Shown: positions 22,439 to 34,496 of the stretch, one piece after another
Layout of the letters: each line of letters begins with the position of its first letter
Numbering within the stretch: the first letter of the stretch is position 1
DNA from: Mimachlamys varia
Taxonomy: Eukaryota; Mollusca; Bivalvia; Pectinida; Pectinidae
Length of the DNA: 64,000 bases
Assembly: GCA_947623455.1 (NCBI GenBank)
Contig: OX392533.1
Location: 32,610,229 to 32,674,228 of the forward strand
Reading direction: 5' to 3'
The notes under the pieces: model-generated
Seen by the model: only the letters and a program-made list of their open reading frames with translations
What the model was told of the DNA's origin: nothing
Database searches by the model: none
Translations under genes and position numbers: made by a program

Positions 22439-24747
22439 CTGAAAAGATGAAATTAAAATAAGCATTAATCATAATTTCAGAAACATAAAATATATATTCA
22501 ATGTCTTTGCACCAATGTGATAATTCGGCAATAAAAATAAAAAATTTTGGTGAATACACAACTTATATTGTCATCATCGTCAGAAACCCACGGTACACTT
22601 CTCTGACGCTTTCGTTTCTCGTGACACTCTGGTAAATCATTTTACCTTGACCACTACTGATATATGTTGGTAGGCATGACGCCGATGTCAATCTCCATAC
22701 ATGTATACATGTAGAATGACCTTATATTCTAACACAATTGACACAATTATAACACAATCAACAAGTTTTGTTGACAGGCGGTGCTACAAATTAAACAGGA
22801 TACCCCGCTGGATGTAGTCATGGATGAAGTATCAATATAATTGGCTACCATTTTAGAGTGATAACGAGGATTTCCATCTATTTTAGCCCATGGTATATAT
22901 GCAAGTGTCAGAGAAGTGTACCGTGGGTTTCTGACGATATATTGTCGTTTAAATATACAAACCATGAGTGTCGATATTCTGAATGTATATTTTTAGGCCC
23001 GTTTTTCCTTGATACATTAAATATTTACAATAATAACCTTTATAATACCAGGATTTGTCAAACAAATGGTAACACTGAACTGGACTCCAAGTAAACCCTT
23101 CTTTGTATAGCTAATCTTGTAGATGTACAAACTTGCTTGAACATACCCCCAGTTTCCTCTGGCCCTGACACAAGACTTAATTAAGACATTTCCCACACCA
23201 AACGTCTTTCTGTAGAAATGTCTAAGTCTGGTGTCAGGGCTATAGGAAACTCAGGCTAGCTTAAAGCTTGAATTCTGCAAACACGAAACCAATATTTTCA
23301 GACCTTCAATGATCGCTCTTTAAAGTATGATTATGAGAGCAAAATGATACCTGTCATAACATTTTATTATTTGTTTGTTTATTATTTTCTCCACTATTGT
23401 ACTTCATATGTATCCTGATTATAACTGCTAATGTTTGAATAGGTTTTTCAAAGCATGGATATACACCACAAGTTGTATAGGAAAATTTACAAAATTTCTT
23501 ACCACAACAACTGGTCCAGCTTCACTATCGTACAACATTGGGGTGGGACTCTGAACGGCCGTCACCAGTATAAATGCTGCCAAGCATGTTCCTAGGAGCG
23601 TGAGCGAGTTTATAACAACACTAGTGGCTACTGGTAGTAAGAACGCAGCAAAACAAGCGACAGGGTTGGCAATACTCGACAGGGTGACCGCTAAATGATA
23701 GGCGTTGTTTCCGTAAGGGAGACAGGAATACGTCTGAACGGAAGGTAGTACACCGTTACTGAAAGCGTTGATCCAAGCAATGAGAATCAGATAATAGAAA
23801 TAGGTTGTCTTGCTTAGTGAATTAACAGATGTGGAATATGTATCAGTGCATATCGCGAGACTTGGTTTCTTCTTGTTACTCCGAACTAGTTCAGCGTCAG
23901 AATGGCCTGCCTCGGATGGGTTGTCGTAAGTGCTAGTCTGAAATGTTCCGTGATCACTGGATAGTTCGTAGTGACTATTTCTACCACTGCTTAAGCTACT
24001 AGATTCCATTTTGTCATCCATAATGTATTCCACTACATGTTCTTTCTTGCAGTAAGGGAGGTAATTCAGTAATGTAAATGCAGCTCCGCTTATTATCATC
24101 ATTGCGAAAAGGAAAAAGAAAAAGTCCTCCACTGGGAACAAAGGACTATGATAAAAGGGTTGAACTTCATAGTGAGAAATATTTGTAGTCGTATTTACAA
24201 CAGAGACATTTTGGCATGTCATCTTACCCACACCTTGCGCAAGGGCAACAAGACTCGGAATCAACCCACTCAAACCTTCTCCGATAAAATACCCCGTCAT
24301 GTACTCGACACGAAATAGCGACATGAACGGTAAAAACAATACAGATGATGTACAGTCCACGCAGGCAAGGAAAAATTGAAGGACCAGTAATGCTGTGCTG
24401 TGTTCCTCTCCAGCAATGTAGGAAGTGGCCTTCCAGAAAAAAGCAAGAAGTAGACATGCCACTGCTCCAACTGTCAGAATAAGATACACGATCGCCTTCT
24501 CATTCAACGAATCTTTGTAACATGTGTAGCCAAGTGTTACCAAAAGGGGTCCTATGTTCGCTAGTTGGATGATTACAGTTAGGTAGGATGGCAGTTTCCA
24601 ACCCTCGGGTAGGTATGGCACCATTACCGGTAGTTCTACCCACAGCCCGTTCACCGCTACCCATGATCCAACACCAAACATGGCCACAACAAAGTACACA
24701 AACACATTGATCTCGCCACATTTGAACACATCTTTTCCTTTCCCCAT
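22241..24747 (-). CDS. SLC52A3-like: Riboflavin transporter, SLC52A family (RFVT2/3-like)
   Basis: Predicted plasma-membrane uptake carrier for riboflavin. The coding sequence joins 24747-23503 and 22438-22241, giving 480 residues against about 445-470 in vertebrate SLC52 proteins. The N-terminal part has the family block 'GSWVAVNGLWVELPVMVP' followed by hydrophobic segments, an outside loop with three N-glycosylation sequons ('NVSVVNTTTNIS'), a long Ser-rich cytoplasmic loop at about residues 250-310, and further membrane segments. The second exon supplies the last membrane segments with 'ALLWCGALTQVGS', typical of the SLC52 C-terminus. The donor (G|GTAAGAA at 23502) and acceptor (TTTTCAG at 22439) join in phase 0. 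I chose the Met at 24747 because a good acceptor (TCTGTTTCAG) ends at 24768, only about 20 bp upstream, so the extra 24 codons from the Met at 24819 are probably intronic. Member number within SLC52 is uncertain. Confidence 0.93.
22576..22938. mobile_element. CATCGTC MITE, copy 1, in the SLC52A intron
   Basis: Inverted ends 'atcgtcagaaacccacggta' (left) and the matching 'gtgggtttctgacgat' (right), about 30 bp nearly perfect, with 'ctaaaat'/'ttttagcc' internal similarity to copy 2 at 43153-43664. 'atattgtc' occurs at 22565-22572 and 22939-22946, consistent with an 8-bp target duplication although three extra bases lie on the left. The 8-bp duplication suggests hAT-type ancestry. Confidence 0.8.
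23151..23252. mobile_element. Short palindromic MITE in the SLC52A intron
   Basis: 'agtttcctctggccctgaca' and a matching inverted 'gtgtcagggctataggaaact', with 'agacttaattaagacattt' also mirrored, make a ~100-bp hairpin. No coding capacity. Confidence 0.65.
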
Positions 24748-24767
24748 TCTGATCTGTCTTGGTGATG
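23503..24767 (-). other. SLC52A3-like: SLC52A exon with start codon and 5' UTR end
   Basis: Begins just after the CAG acceptor at 24768-24770 and ends at the GTAAGAA donor. Reading through the donor adds 24 unrelated residues before a stop, which is the sign that a further exon is needed. An upstream non-coding exon must lie above 24770; I could not locate it. Confidence 0.85.
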
Positions 24768-25620
24768 CTGAAACAGACAAAACACTTGTTGACAGATTTA
24801 CCATGCACAGGAGCAACATTCCAACCAGCTACAGTAATAAAGTCCCATCATACTTGATTATTATAATTAATGCCAGTTTATGATACTAGGCCTTATTGTT
24901 CTGATGAAGAATTTGTAAATAAAAAGCAATGGTTGATAGATACTGCGATTTACATGGATATATGATATTTTTTATGCCATATTATAATTAGTATTAGAAG
25001 AATTAAAATGTCTTGTGTGTGATTAAAATATGATATTTTTATGACATAGTATTAGTAGAATTAAAAAGTCTTAAAATTAAGTGCAAGTACATTTGTTGAA
25101 CATTAAGGGAACAAGTTATCAATGTTTCAAACAATTAACATTTCATACCCCCCCCTCCAATTTCCTTAATATAACCTGAACAAAAAAACAATTACAGAAA
25201 CATGTTATCATTTTTAATAAACATAAATGAACATGTATCTTCAGTTGTACTGTACATTCTGATAATTCCTGTTGAAGGCCTAATCACACAAGTCCTGAAA
25301 ATTCCCCCCCCTCCTCCACCCAAGTCAGATTGAAATTCTTACACAAGTTTTAAACTTGTATGTAAGTGAAACATAAACACATTAATATTCTATCTCTTAG
25401 CTTTACATATATCACCATGATCTACCTTCACAATATAGCTGTCACAACTAAGTATACATTGTACATGTATATCTACCATTAAATTCTAAAAGATCATTGT
25501 TATCTCAAAAACATTAATTGCAAAGATTGATATTTTAATTATGCTACATAAAATTATCATTTCAATTCTAAAAGATACATTTGTATTTGCAAACCATTAA
25601 TTTATACTGACTGTTTAAAT
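24768..25620. other. Upstream flank of SLC52A
   Basis: Presumed first intron or promoter region. 24950-25075 contains a ~60-bp direct duplication ('aaaatatgatattttt...attag.agaattaaaa'). No promoter element identified with confidence. Confidence 0.35.
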
Positions 25621-25880
25621 TAACAAGAGGCTAAGAGGGCCTGTATCGCTCATCTGGATTATGGATTAATTGGTATCTATATGTAACAAACACGGTTTCG
25701 ATACTTCATCATTTATTGTATCATGGTCATCAAATCACAATCTGTCAGTCAATCGATCAATCACGATGACGACCCCCAAAAATGGGTCAAGGGTCTAAAG
25801 ACGAAATAGTCTATCTGTTCCTCAATACATGAACATTGTGTGGACTAGCATAGCAATAACAATTATCTAAAATTCCCCGT
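25621..25880. repeat. Truncated 'aacaagaggc' repeat fragment
   Basis: Starts 'caagaggctaagagggcctg' followed by 'tatcgctca', the mirror of the end of the element at 53550-55210. Only about 250 bp remain and the far end is not found. Confidence 0.55.
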
Positions 25881-27466
25881 ACGTCAAGTCAAATCAATCT
25901 CCAACGTGTCCACTGTGAAATGTCCGCTCCTAATGGATTACGCGCCAATTTCACACAAAGACACTGACCATATAAAACCAAAACGAGGCACTTGCACTCA
26001 CTCTTACCTTACACCTACCCGTACATACATAACACAGGTAACATACATCACGTGACATGGACAGTACGTATACAGGTACGCTGACATACACAGGGCTTTG
26101 CTAATTCTGATACGCTGACATACACAGGACATTGACAATACAGGACACATACCAAATCTCACAACCCTATAATGCATACTTGAATAATAATTAAAATAAC
26201 ACATACATAATATATCAAAATATAATCCCGGTTACATATATATATATAACGTTTATCATCATGGTAAAATATTTGTAAAAAAGATGCTATGGGCATGCGC
26301 CAGGGCAGACCCAAAGAATTATCCTTGAAGTATATCTGCAAAAATTGAAGATAGATTAATGGGGGCATGGGTAGCTCAACTCACTGTTTTCAAGGTCAAC
26401 CGATCAAAGCTGGTTGCCGGCAAAAGTAGCCTGTTATTTATCTTCTTTGAACCAGTTATTTTATAAGAATTTTATATAGGTCAATACTGTAGCATGTGAA
26501 CCTTCAGCCGGCTATTCCATTCAAGTCAACCAACAATTTCAAAACTTAGTGAGAACACTGCTTACATCAATGATAATATATTAATTGTGTTTGTTTCTGG
26601 GCGTTGCAGACCCTGGGGTCAAATCTAAAATCATATTTGTGATCGTCTCTTTATGCTCAGCAATTGTATTTAGTTTTGGGATGAGGATCCCGGATCTGAT
26701 CAATCGCTTAAAAGTTATGACTAAAAAGTCAAGTTAGCAAGGGCGTGGCAGACCATGGGTTTAAATCTAAAATCATATTAATAAAATTGGTCCAAATCCG
26801 TAATATAACTGATATGAGACGGCAGTTCTAAATCAACTCTTCAATTCCGCGTTCATATATAGCTAGGCTAGTCTAGTTGTAGCTGTTATCTCAATTCATT
26901 ACCCCCTCCCAATGGTGTACATGTAGCTCAATCCGGGGCTAGCAACGGTAGATATATGGGATCAGAATAAGACTGATCGAAAAGAAAGTGTTACTTGATG
27001 TGTTGTGAACTTATATTTCCCCGTTAGTTATTCTTATCACATATAAACATGCATGATTATCGTTGCTAGCCTCTGTGCCTGTGGTATAATCTGTCAAGTG
27101 GCCAGGGCTAGCGCTGAAGCTCTGTCAAAAGTCTGTGTTGTGAAAGCAAACCATAGTTCTCTCTTAGGTTACCTTCGATCTTTTTTTCTGTTTCCTTGTA
27201 ACTGTTACACTCGAATTACCAGCAAAACACGCGTTCGTCGTTACGAAACATCTGATGCAACGTGTGTTTAGACCATTAGACAGAATAGTTACTTCCGGCG
27301 TCGTTTAAATTAAAAACCTACCGAACAATATATCCGGAATGTATCAGGTCTTATTATTTTGTAGACGAGAGCAACAAATAAAAAAAATTCAGGAAAACGG
27401 TTTATCACATTACTGACCAGCTCAGTAAGCATTATGAATATAATTTAGGCTAGGGTTTAATTAAGC
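25881..27466. other. Intergenic, imperfect direct repeat
   Basis: 'gggcgt.gcagacc.tggg' plus 'aaatctaaaatcatatt' occurs at about 26607 and again at about 26741, so a ~135-bp unit is duplicated. No gene recognised; the ORFs at 26004, 26159 and 27053 look random. Confidence 0.4.
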
Positions 27467-27494
27467 CAGGGACGTACGTGTATATACGTCCCTG
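27467..27494. repeat. Perfect 10-bp hairpin
   Basis: 'cagggacgta' and 'tacgtccctg' flank the 8-base loop 27477-27484. No neighbouring transcript to act as a terminator. Confidence 0.5.
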
Positions 27495-27923
27495 ATTAAG
27501 CATTGAACTGATTTCAGTTAGCATTCATAGGCAACATGAATGCAAACTGGACAAAGCTAAAATTAAAGCAAATCAATGAAGCGCGTTGTCCATTTGCCTT
27601 TGTCCAATTGCAATTCATAATGCCTATGAATGCCAACGAAAAGCAGTTCAATACTTATATACATTTACCAGTTTTAGAATATGTTCATCTCAAATTTTTA
27701 TTTCTCAGCATTTAGCTCGAATAAAGCATATATCGTACGTGTATTATTGTTCATTGAATAGAACAGCCATCGCCTGGGGGCGATCAGTGTTCGCCAACGT
27801 AACAATTAAGACGTCGACAATCGGTCAATAGCATCCATTGCCTTATGAATTCCAACTGAATCCAGTAGAGTTATAGTGGTAATGTCATGCAATGGTAGAT
27901 ATTGCTGGATGTGTATTTGTCCA

Positions 27924-28487
27924 CAGGGACCAGATAATTTGTTACAGCTAGTTTTGGACCTAAAATAGGGTGTTTAGAGTAATTTTACAAATTTCGGGGG
28001 TTAAGATCAATTTTCGATAAAAATGCCCCCTCAGTAGTCATAAAAGCTAAAGGATGGAAAGCTTTCCAGATCGAAAAATCGACCCCACCTACCTTTCTCG
28101 CATCAAAAACCACATTTCTAGTTGAGGTACGAAAAAACGCTTGGTACCGTTGGAAAGCCTATAATTTTTATTTTATAAACCTCCTAAATGCAAGTAAAAT
28201 GTATCCTCCTTCCGCAGAAATAATCTCCATTTCCTCCAAAAACACGCAAAATGTCCGTGTCTCAAATTAAAGTTTTCGTCGGCTTGCCGGCCACTTCGTT
28301 ACATATTCATGAAGTTGACGTCACTGCACGGGGAGGCCTTACGCTGTCATTGGATGGCGGTCTTCCTTTAAATTTAGGCATCCAATGAAAGCAAAAGACC
28401 AGCACGCGGGGTCCCAAAATGTTTAAAATTACTCTAAAGACCCTATTTTAGGTCCAAAACTAGCTGTAACAAATTATCAGGTCCCTG
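27924..28487. mobile_element. MITE with ~60-bp TIRs starting CAGGGACC
   Basis: A 564-bp element. The left end starts 'cagggaccagataatttgtt' and the right end is its inverted match ending 'ggtccctg'; matching continues through 'gttttggacctaaaataggg' and 'agagtaatttta', about 60 bp. Flanks read 'tgtatttgtcca' (27912-27923) and 'tgtatttttgtcca' (28488-28501), a long imperfect direct repeat. No ORF. Confidence 0.85.
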
Positions 28488-28552
28488 TGTATTTTTGTCC
28501 AGTTAGAAACCATATTTCATATGGATACATAGTATAAACTTTATTTATTTTA

Positions 28553-28672
28553 CAAGAGTAAATATATTTCACTCGTATGGCAGATTTTAAAAATATTTTC
28601 ACCCGTGTTACGCACTCGTGAAAATATATATATAAAAAAACTGCCATCCTCGTGAAATATATTTGATATTTA
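28553..28672. mobile_element. Palindromic MITE, ~120 bp
   Basis: 'aaatatatttcactcgtatg' at the left mirrors 'catcctcgtgaaatatattt' at the right, and the inner 'attttcacccgtg' mirrors 'cactcgtgaaaat'. It lies 65 bp from the CAGGGACC element. Confidence 0.65.
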
Positions 28673-28950
28673 ATGGGAAACCAATGAATAGCCTCTATAT
28701 ACTCTTGACAATCTTGGCATTCAACAAGTCCCTCATCTTGATCCTCTGCTATGGGGTGACGAGGATCTGCCATTCTACTAAATGTCAATATACTATAAAG
28801 GCAGTTTTAACTTTCATGAAATCAATTAAGAGGTTTGAAAAAAAAATTAGTGGATAATCTCTGCAACTGCACATGTCCCCTTTATAGAATGCTAGCTGTG
28901 AGCGCCGAAATGGCAGCACCGGTTGTATGACATTGATCAACATGCATTTG

Positions 28951-29087
28951 TTTTAGCAACAGTTGTTACAGTCCTATAACACACATTGTCATTGATAACA
29001 AACTAAGTAAAGCCCGGTAAGGTTTTATGTAAGTTTGTACGCAATAGGAACGCGTGTTATAGAACTGTAACAATATTTGCTAAAATG
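28951..29087. mobile_element. Palindromic MITE, ~137 bp
   Basis: 'ttttagcaacagttgttaca' and 'tgtaacaatatttgctaaaa' are inverted ends, with 'tcctataacacac' mirrored by 'gcgtgttatagaa'. No ORF. Confidence 0.65.
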
Positions 29088-29571
29088 TTAATTACTTATA
29101 TTTACATTTTGATAGAATTATTGTGCCTTATTTAGTTTCTTCGGACCGATTTTGAACAGCAAATCAAGTGAAGACAACAATAAAATTGATGACGTCACAA
29201 TAGCAACTACTGTCATAGTCTGAGGCACTGAGTGTTATAGGCGTATGGCAGCAATTGTTTCTTAGCATTGTGTCAATGGGAAAATGCGGAGCAAATGTAA
29301 ATATTTGCTGATAGTCAACCAATTATTTCGTGTGAAACAGTAAAACCAGTTAAAAGATATCAATGCTGAACGCTGCGTAAAGCGATTCAGGAGTTAGGGT
29401 TTATCTAAAAGGTACCAGTCCATTAGATATCAACACAATGTAGACTTCCTTAGCACCACTGACGAGATCTCGGAAGGACGAAACAGCTGTATATTGCAGT
29501 TTAATTAGATTTTTAGGCATACTGTATATATATAATGGAATTTGATGGAATTTTATTGGACACAGGCTTAA

Positions 29572-29957
29572 AGGCCCAATATACGTAACTTCAGGGAAAT
29601 TTTCGTGATCCTGAAAAATTCTGAAAAAAATCCAGTTGATAACAATGGAAAAATAAGCCTAAAACGAAGTAAACCTGAGCGGTAGCTAACAAGAAACTCT
29701 GGGCAAAAAAAAATCTAAAGAATTGAAAATAGTTCAGGTGGGGCCCACTTCAACAACAAACCGAAGGTAGAAGACAGTTCGAAATGGGCGCGTGTTTACA
29801 AATAGCGTGTTTCAACTGCTGCTGTACCGGTAACCGCGAAAGAATTCATCTTGAATATTGATGATATCAGTTAATCTTAGCTAAATCGTAAAATATAATA
29901 ACTTATTAGGCTTGGTTTTCGCTTCAAGTTTTGCCGAAAGTTACGTATATTGGGCCT
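29572..29957 (+). mobile_element. TTAA MITE, copy B
   Basis: 386 bp, ends as in copy A, TTAA at 29568-29571 and 29958-29961. Same orientation as copies A, D and E. It sits in otherwise plain sequence, unlike A, C and D. Confidence 0.87.
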
Positions 29958-30299
29958 TTAAAGCCTTTATGTTCATAAATGTATCAGTATTGAGCAAATA
30001 ATTTCACAAAAAAATACGTAAAACATATTATACAACAGAGTATTAATAATCATATACTACATCCCTGAAGTGATCATCCACTAGTTTTTCAAATTGAATA
30101 ATTGATTGAGCGTTAAAAATATGTGTTGGTAGACTATTCCATGTATCAACCACTCTATATGTGAAAAGTTCCTTCTCAGTTTTTATAGCAGTGGTTTTTA
30201 TACATCATATTAATATAATGACCCCTGGTTTGCTGGTTGATGTCAAAAGAAAATAAGTTTGAGGTTACTCTGTTATCGAAAAAAATATTTATTATTTAA

Positions 30300-31840
30300 A
30301 AAAAAACTGTAATAAAATCTCATCGCTTCCTCCTATACTTCAGTGTAGGGAGATTTAACTTCTGTAAACGCTCTCTGTAGGATAGTTCCTTCAGACCTGG
30401 GACGAATTTTGTGGCTCTTCGTTGTACATTATCATGTTGATATCCTTCTGTGTGTAGGGGTTCCATGCACACGCCGCGTATTCCAAATGCGGTCTGACTA
30501 ATGCCTTGAACAGTTGTTTGAATATACATTTATTAATGTACATAAAAGTTCTTCTGATGATGCCCAGTACCGAATTTGCTTTATTAATAGCGTATGTACG
30601 TTCGGAAGTCCAATTTATCATCTACTGATATACCCTAAATCTTTTCCAATAAAATATGCTCTAATATGATTTGTTCTCTCTTTTGTCCTTTTAATTTATA
30701 TTCACGGTGGTTAGATCCTTTTATGTTGAGTACCTTAATTTTGTGGGGATGGAGTTTCAATAACCAATTATTCGACCACTTCTGAAGTTTATCTAAATCC
30801 GATTGCAGATAACGTATATCGTTGTCATCTCCGATTTTACGGTATACTTTTGTGTCATCTGCGAATAAAGGACAAGGCGATGTTGTGTTTTCTGGAATAT
30901 CGTTTATGTCCAGAACAAAAAGAATTGGCCCAAACACACTTCCTTGAGGAATTCCGCCGAGGACGTCGTTGGATTTCGATGTGGCTTCATTAACAGCAAC
31001 TCTTTGGTGTCTATTGTTCAGGAAATTTTCTATCCATATTACAGTTTTATGACTGATTCCATATTTATACAATTTATATATGAGGCGACGATGAGGTACC
31101 TTGTCAAAAGCCTTCATAAAGTCCATGGACATTACATCTATTTCTCCTCCTGTATCCAACATCTGTGTCCATTTGTACAGAACTGTTAACATTTGGAGTG
31201 TTGTTTATCTTCCAAGCAGGAACCCAAATTGATTTTCACTGAATAATTTAAGTTATTTCTTTGCACATGTTATACAATACCGTCTTGAATAAGTTTTTCC
31301 ATTGATTTAGCTATGATACTTGTGAGACTCACCGGGAGGTATTTTCCTGGGTCGGACTTCGGACCTTTTCGTAGATGGCTGTGAAGTTTGCGTCTCCAGG
31401 GATCTACTAAATACTAGCGATAGTGGCTTTTTCAAAACATCTCTCAGTCCCTTTAATGCTTTTGGTTGCATTTCGTCTGACCCGCATGATTTGTTACTGT
31501 TCGATTTCAGCAGAAGCTTCATAATATTTTCTTCGGTGCAAGATGTATCCTGGAATGGTTGACTAATGTAACTGTCCTCTGCTCGAAGTTTGGTATTTCG
31601 CCTGGTGGTTCTTTGGTGAAGACGCTAGCAAAGAAATTTACTAGCACATCTGCCTTCTCTGCATCACTTTAAGCAATTTGTGCAGTGTCTTTAAATCTGC
31701 GATTCCTGATCTATCTTTCCCTTTTTCATTAATATATTTCCAAAACCGCTATGGTTGGTGCTTAATTAACGCTGTAGCTATGTCCTTTTCCATGTCTTTC
31801 CTTGCCTTCCTCATTCCCCAGTGGACTTGATTGAACTGTA
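30300..31840 (-). pseudogene. LINE (non-LTR) reverse transcriptase remnant
   Basis: Minus-strand remains of a non-LTR retrotransposon ORF2. From the 5' side there are a decayed piece with 'FWKYINEKGKDRSGI', then 'SNKSCGSDEMQPKALKGL' (31307-31522), the palm with 'MSMDFMKAFDKVPHRRLI', 'GGIPQGSVFGPILF' and the catalytic 'PLFADDTKVY' (30635-31192), then C-terminal pieces 'ALVRPHLEYAACAWNPY' and 'RERLQKLNLPTLKYRR' in other frames (30320-30621). Frame changes and stops occur at least near 31640, 31270, 30630 and 30430. No endonuclease domain remains, so the copy is 5'-truncated. The motif style is that of the Jockey/CR1 group of animal LINEs; the exact clade is not resolved. Confidence 0.88.
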
Positions 31841-31849
31841 TCTAGCATA

Positions 31850-32167
31850 TTGTTGATATCTTTCTGGGGTTTTACTTTCCATATATCAGTTATCATTTGG
31901 AAACTAATTTTGAAGAAATTTTTTTTTTTGCCAACAGTGTCCTTTGGAGTTGACCTTTCAACCCCAAACTCAATCCCACTATTTTACGTAACAAGTAAAC
32001 ATTGTATGAAGTTTACACCAAATCCATCAATCTTTTCTGAAGTTAATATCTGGAAACCAAGATTTAATAAAAAAAATATCAATTTTTAGCAACAGTGACC
32101 TTTGTAATTGACTTTTCGACCTCAAATTTAATCCCACTCTGAATTACCTCATAAGCTATCATTGCAT
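31850..32167. repeat. Degenerate tandem-unit repeat, left part
   Basis: Two ~160-bp units share 'caacagtg.cctttg.agttgac' then 'atcccact' and 'tctggaaacca'-type blocks. The sequence resumes at 32638 ('gaagtttcaaccaaacccat'), so the MITE at 32168-32628 interrupted it. Confidence 0.6.
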
Positions 32168-32628
32168 CAATCTGATTAAAGGCCCAATATACGTAACTTT
32201 CGGCAAAACTTGAAGCGATAATCAAGCCTAATAACCTATTATATTTATAGATTTAGTTAAGATTAACTGGTATCAGCAATATTCAAGATGAATTTTTTCG
32301 CGGTTACCGGTACAGTAGTAGTTGATTCAATGAAACACGCTATTGGTAAACACGCGTCCATTTAGAACCGTCTTCTACCTTCGGTTTGTTGTTGAAGTGG
32401 GCCCCACCTGAATTATTTTCAATTCTTTGGAATTTTCTGTGAAGAGTTTCTTGGTAGTTACCGCTCAGGGTTACGTCGTTTTAGGCTTATTTTTGCATGG
32501 TTATCAACTGAATTTTTTGTTCAGAATTTTTTTCAGAATCACGAACATTTTCCTGATGATACGTATATCGGACCTTTAAAATACAGATCACGATAGTAAA
32601 AGTGAGGATCTGTATTTTAATCAGATTG
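32168..32628 (+). mobile_element. Mutator-like MITE, copy 3, 61 bp plus nested TTAA MITE
   Basis: Ends 'caatctgatt' and 'aatcagattg', flanked by perfect 9-bp repeats 'tcattgcat' (32159-32167 and 32629-32637). Removing the nested TTAA element with one TTAA leaves only 61 bp, almost nothing but the two terminal repeats ('attaaaatacagatc' and 'gatctgtattttaat'). Confidence 0.85.
32180..32575 (-). mobile_element. TTAA MITE, copy C, nested and inverted
   Basis: 396 bp, inverted relative to copies A, B, D and E, with TTAA at 32176-32179 and 32576-32579. Its target is the same TTAA of the Mutator-like terminal repeat used by copy A. The right end has drifted ('tcggacct'). Confidence 0.85.
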
Positions 32629-32637
32629 TCATTGCAT

Positions 32638-34490
32638 GAAGTTTCAACCAAACCCATCAATCCCTTCTCAAGTTATTATCTGGAAACCAACAGCCGGAGA
32701 GACAGACGGACTGACGGAGACACTGGCAGGGGATTAATAATTGAATCACAATGCACGAGGCAGTGGAATGAAAAACGAAAATGGCCAATGAGATAAATTC
32801 CATAGTTTATTTGATATTTGTTAGCTGTCATTAATGAAAACTTCAAATCAAGGTGAATCTATTGAGCAAAGCAAATATAAGAAAATACTCATCTGAATCC
32901 TGTTAAAGCATTAGATTTATGCAAAGAAATGGAATGAACATCCTGGGAAAGGCACAGCAACCACAAGAACAGTTTATGATGAATTGGAATTTTTCTCTAT
33001 ATGATTAATTTCATCTAAGAATCATCCTATATAGACATATATATCACTAGGCGTTTGCGGGGTGTTGTTGTCAGTGAAGAAGTAAAAGTTCTGGAGATCG
33101 AAATGTGGTCCAAATAAAGATTTATTAAGGTAACTTTCTCTAGGTCGGTAGGCGATTTCTGGAGCATCCAAAATTACACCCGTATAGTCCGAGGCCTAGG
33201 TCCTAACTCCGCTTACAAGCATAATAGTTCCATTAAGCACATTGTTACAATAGCAAAAGAGAACATACAATAAGTGAGTGACATCTATCACTCAAGCAAT
33301 TGGCCTTTCAGACCCAAGCCGTACCCGATCAGGTGAGATAATTCTACCTCGCTGTCCTTTGTCCGATTCCGACCTGGTAAGACTAGTTAATCCTGTTACG
33401 CAAAAGTTAAAAGGTATACGGTATACGATGCACATAGTTGATACATAAATTAATCTGACAACAATGATTTAAACGAATTACATATCCATATTGTAACGAC
33501 TTCAAAGGAAACTTTTGTAAATAGACCTTATTTAAATTAACACGAGTTATGGAGAATTATGATACAAACAATTTACATAAAATAGTTTCTTATTAGCATT
33601 GTCAGATGGAATAAATGAAATGAAAGTTCGGAACTCTGTAGTTTAAAAAACACCAAATAAGGAATTAAATTAAAGTTCAAATAAAGCACTTTTATCATAA
33701 AATTTCTTTATGATATATATATATAATATACTTAAACCTCTCCCCATAGAGATACAGGGGACAGATAACTTGGTAACATGAAATATTCATGTACGTCTGT
33801 TTAGTTGAAGAGGAAATGGCCTCTAAGCTAGCTTTGTATTATGAATAAATATTAAAGGTATAAAATAAAAGGTACACATATATATACCATACATGTAATG
33901 TTATTATTTGTATTACAATAACATGCTTATTGTCCCTTCAACATAGGGTAGTTATTAGCTAGGTCCAACATATGGATGACAAAAATTAAACAAATGCAAA
34001 ATAAAAAAAAAACAACATCAAACTTACTCAAAGGTAATTTTAAAAGACCATGTCAATTTCAATATTTGATTTAAATGACCAACAGTTTTCAGATTGCCTT
34101 AAGTTGTGGAGACTGAAATTGAAGGGTTTTTTGTAATTGAAAATATAATATCAGACAAATAGTGTTATTTTAGAATTTTGGTTGAGTTGACTCAAGGTCA
34201 TATATCTATTTTCAATTGAACAGAAAAAATCATAATGCATGTTCAGTTGATGATTATAAAAAAATAATTTGCATGAAATTAGCATATAATATTAAGTCAA
34301 ACCTTCTCAATCTAAGCACTACTACACCATGACCAACATTTTTTAATTGTGTTAATAACATGAGAATTTGTTCTGTTGTCAAGCCACTGTTTCATGCCAT
34401 AGATAGGCTATTTTCTGTACATGTATGCCCTTATCTTGTCATCACACCCATATTTATTTAAATGCTTTTGGTGGCTAAACATTGTTTTTT
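32638..34490. other. Intergenic, nothing further recognised
   Basis: 32638-32730 is the right part of the interrupted repeat and ends in 'gagacagacggactgacgga'. The rest is AT-rich, without a supportable gene. Confidence 0.45.
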
Positions 34491-34496
34491 TTCTGT

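Noticed and set aside
24745..24819. Upstream Met at 24819 as SLC52A start
   Set aside because: A good polypyrimidine tract and CAG acceptor lie between it and the Met at 24747, and the extra residues lack family similarity; still possible if that acceptor is not used.
28477..28788. Minus-strand ORF starting 'MADPRHPIAEDQDEG'
   Set aside because: The first ~40 codons look protein-like, but the frame then runs through a palindromic MITE, there is no convincing donor, and I recognise no family. A first exon truncated by MITE insertion is possible but not supported.
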